Positions 62,071-64,000 of a stretch of DNA of 64,000 bases are shown one piece after another (within the stretch, counting starts at the first letter, position 1; every line of letters starts with the position of its first letter). Below the pieces are notes generated by a model. The model was not told the origin of the DNA. It did no database searches and saw nothing but the letters and a program-made list of their open reading frames with translations. Made by a program: the position numbers and the translations under genes. The DNA is from Rhodobacter sp. (GTDB taxonomy: Bacteria; Pseudomonadota; Alphaproteobacteria; Rhodobacterales; Rhodobacteraceae), in assembly GCA_020251025.1 (NCBI GenBank), contig JADCDI010000006.1, forward strand, positions 1 to 64,000, read 5' to 3'.

Positions 62071-63108
62071 ATGAACCTCAAGGAGTTGGCCCGGAAACTC
62101 GGCCTGTCCCCGACGACGGTCAGCCGTGCGCTCAACGGCTATCCCGAAGTCAGCGAATCGACGCGCGCGCGGGTCATGGCGGCGGCAGCGCGGCACAACT
62201 ACCGCCCCAATACCCGCGCCATCCGGCTGGCAACGGGGCGTGCCATGGCCATAGGCCATGTCATTCCCATCGCCTCCAGGCATGAAATCATGAATCCGGT
62301 CTTTGCCGATTTCATTGCCGGTGCCGGGGAAACCTATGCCCGCAGCGGCTATGACCTGATCCTGTCCATCGTGCCCGATGATGACGAAGACCGCATCTAC
62401 CGCGACCTGCACGCGCGCGGTGCCGTGGATGGCATCATCGTGCATGGGCCGCGCCTGAACGACCCCCGCCTGCGGCTGCTGGATGACATCGGCTTTCCCT
62501 ATGTCGTGCATGGCCGCGCCACCGGCACGGTCACGCCCTATTCCTGGCTGGATGTGAACAACCGCCGCGCCTTCCGGCGGGCCACCGAATTCCTTCTGGA
62601 CTTGGGCCATCGCCGGATCGCGCTGATCAACGGGCTTGAATTCATGGATTTCGCCATCCGCCGCCGCACAGGCTACCTTGAGGCCCTGGCGGCGCGCGGC
62701 ATTGCCCCCGATCCGGATCTGATGTCATCCGAAGAAATGACGGAACTGCGCGGCTACCGCGCCGCCTGCGCCATGCTGGGGCACGACAGGCCGCCCACCG
62801 CCTTTCTGGCATCGTCCATGATCCCGGGCCTTGGTCTGCGCCGCGCCATCGAGGAACGCGGGCTGCGTCTGGGCACCGACATTTCGGTCATCATCCATGA
62901 TGATGCGCTCAGCTACCTGCCCAACGGCGATGATGTGCCGATCTTCACCGCCACCCGGTCTTCGGTGCGCGAGGCCGGGCGGCAGGCCGCCGAAATGCTG
63001 CTCGACATCATCGCCCATCCCGCCTGCGCGCCGCAGCAGCGCCTGCTGGAGGCAGAGCTGATCATCGGCCAGTCGACCGGGCCGGTTCCCGCACCCCGCA
63101 GGAGTTGA
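62071..63108 (+). CDS. aglR: LacI-family repressor of the agl operon
   Basis: A 345-residue LacI/GalR-type regulator. The N-terminal DNA-binding part is MNLKELARKLGLSPTTVSRALNGYPEVSESTRARV (helix-turn-helix then hinge, limits residues 1-60, with YRPNTRAIRLATGRAM). A periplasmic-binding-protein-like sugar domain follows with IIVHGPRLNDPRLRLL, WLDVNNRRAFRRATEFLLDLGHRRIALINGLEF (limits only) and ISVIIHDDALSYLPN. Adjacent to aglE in the opposite direction, with two matching operators between them. Probably released by an alpha-glucoside. It is followed three bases later by a beta-glucosidase gene. Confidence 0.93.
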   Translation: MNLKELARKLGLSPTTVSRALNGYPEVSESTRARVMAAAARHNYRPNTRAIRLATGRAMAIGHVIPIASRHEIMNPVFADFIAGAGETYARSGYDLILSIVPDDDEDRIYRDLHARGAVDGIIVHGPRLNDPRLRLLDDIGFPYVVHGRATGTVTPYSWLDVNNRRAFRRATEFLLDLGHRRIALINGLEFMDFAIRRRTGYLEALAARGIAPDPDLMSSEEMTELRGYRAACAMLGHDRPPTAFLASSMIPGLGLRRAIEERGLRLGTDISVIIHDDALSYLPNGDDVPIFTATRSSVREAGRQAAEMLLDIIAHPACAPQQRLLEAELIIGQSTGPVPAPRRS

Positions 63109-63111
63109 CGA

Positions 63112-64000
63112 ATGCGCCTGACCCGTGCCGACTTTCCCCAGGGCTTCCTCTTCGGGGCTGCAACAGCCGCCTACCAGATCGAAGGCAGCGCTTTCGGCGG
63201 TGCCGGCCCCTCGCACTGGGACACGTTCGCAGCCACACCCGGCAATGTGGTGCGCGCCGAAGACGGGTCCCGCGCCTGCGACCATTATCACCTGTGGCAA
63301 ACCGATCTTGACCTGATGCAGCAGGCCGGGTTCAACGCCTACCGCTTTTCCACAAGCTGGGCGCGGGTGATGCCCGAAGGGCGCGGCGCGGTGAACCGGG
63401 ACGCGCTTGATTTCTATGACCGGCTGGTGGACGGCATGCTGGCACGCGGCCTGCGGCCCTTCCAGACACTTTACCACTGGGATTTGCCTTCGGCCCTGGC
63501 CGACCTTGGCGGCTGGACCAACCGCGATGTGGCGCTGTGGTTTGCCGATTACGCCGAAATCATCACCGACCGCATCGGCGACCGTGTGGCGGCGATCGCC
63601 ACGATCAACGAACCCTGGTGCGTGGCATGGCTGTCGCATTTCCTTGGGCTGCACGCACCGGGCCACCGGGATATCCGTGCTGCGGCGCGCGCCATGCATC
63701 ATGTCCTCTTGGCCCATGGCACGGCGCTTGAACGGCTGCGCGGGCTGGGCCGGGGGAACCTTGGCATCGTGCTGAACTTTGAACATGCGGCACCTGCCTC
63801 GCAGGAACCGGCGGATGTGCTGGCCGCAGCCACGCAGGATGCCATCTTCAACCGCTGGTTCATCGAAGGTCTGACGCGCGGCACCTATCCCGCCGAAGTC
63901 CTGGCGGGCCTAGGCCCGCACATGCCGCAAGACTGGCAGGCGGACATGACCCTGATCGGGCAGAAGATCGACTGGCTGGGTGTCAATTACTACACCCGCG
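63112..64000 (+). CDS. GH1 beta-glucosidase (3' end beyond window)
   Basis: The first 296 residues of a glycoside hydrolase family 1 enzyme, truncated by the window edge. Markers: FPQGFLFGAATAAYQIEGSAFGGAG (substrate-binding Gln), SWARVMPEGRG, TLYHWDLPSAL, and the acid/base Glu in IATINEPWCVAWL. The nucleophile (normally in a TENG motif near residue 350) is not in view. It starts three bases after aglR, so both are probably on one transcript; a beta-glucosidase inside an alpha-glucoside locus widens the range of sugars handled. Confidence 0.94.
   Translation, partial: MRLTRADFPQGFLFGAATAAYQIEGSAFGGAGPSHWDTFAATPGNVVRAEDGSRACDHYHLWQTDLDLMQQAGFNAYRFSTSWARVMPEGRGAVNRDALDFYDRLVDGMLARGLRPFQTLYHWDLPSALADLGGWTNRDVALWFADYAEIITDRIGDRVAAIATINEPWCVAWLSHFLGLHAPGHRDIRAAARAMHHVLLAHGTALERLRGLGRGNLGIVLNFEHAAPASQEPADVLAAATQDAIFNRWFIEGLTRGTYPAEVLAGLGPHMPQDWQADMTLIGQKIDWLGVNYYTR

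Overview
The window looks like the chromosome of a purple non-sulfur, Rhodobacter-group alphaproteobacterium. The signs are high GC, a puc light-harvesting operon with PpsR/CrtJ-type TGT-N12-ACA boxes, a CckA kinase next to recA, an alphaproteobacterial GTTC-N7-GTTC SOS box, a Rhodobacter-type IscR without the usual cluster cysteines, and an agl alpha-glucoside operon. Identifications rest on reading motifs; no database search was run.

Layout. (1) 1-3500: pucBAC plus a trailing conserved gene, on the minus strand, with tandem PpsR boxes upstream. (2) 3513-16704: a sugar region with two ABC permeases and a FucU-type mutarotase; a minus-strand operon of BtpA/SgcQ barrel, M42 peptidase, FGGY kinase and creatininase-like protein; an aldose 1-dehydrogenase; a TIM-barrel isomerase; a GntR regulator; and a UxaA dehydratase-SDR-FAH operon. 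Together these fit oxidative L-fucose (6-deoxyhexose) breakdown to pyruvate and lactate. (3) 16716-25733: a ten-gene chemotaxis operon (STAS, CheY, CheA, CheW, CheR, CheY, unknown, MCP, CheB, CheD), closely packed with many 4-bp start/stop overlaps. (4) 26289-34141: tRNA-Arg(CCG), then an iscR-nifS-sufBCD-yip1-yip1-sufS Fe-S assembly operon. (5) 34299-50775: housekeeping genes, including an alpha/beta hydrolase, HD hydrolase, icd, typA, alaS, recA, cckA, rsmB-like methyltransferase, guaB, a glutamine amidotransferase and a SLAC1/TehA channel. (6) About 51355-53260: a lower-GC patch with fragments of a serine recombinase and an IS1380-type transposase plus three secreted or unknown ORFs. It has cut off the 5' part of a phytanoyl-CoA dioxygenase gene. 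(7) 53263-55387: agmatinase, a GNAT/FemAB-like protein and two small proteins. (8) 55488-64000: aglE-F-G-A-K on the minus strand and, divergently, aglR and a GH1 beta-glucosidase cut by the window end.

Most informative observations: the LH2 alpha subunit has Phe44-Leu45, the pair that blue-shifts B850 to about 820 nm in known low-light antennae, and a roughly 50-residue C-terminal extension; CheB has a receiver domain without the phosphorylation residues; a UxaA-family dehydratase stands where L-fuconate dehydratase is expected; a perfect CtrA box lies in front of cckA; and matched operator pairs mark probable GntR and AglR regulons. The least understood set is the BtpA-M42-FGGY-creatininase operon. 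No CRISPR array, rRNA or intact transposon was seen.
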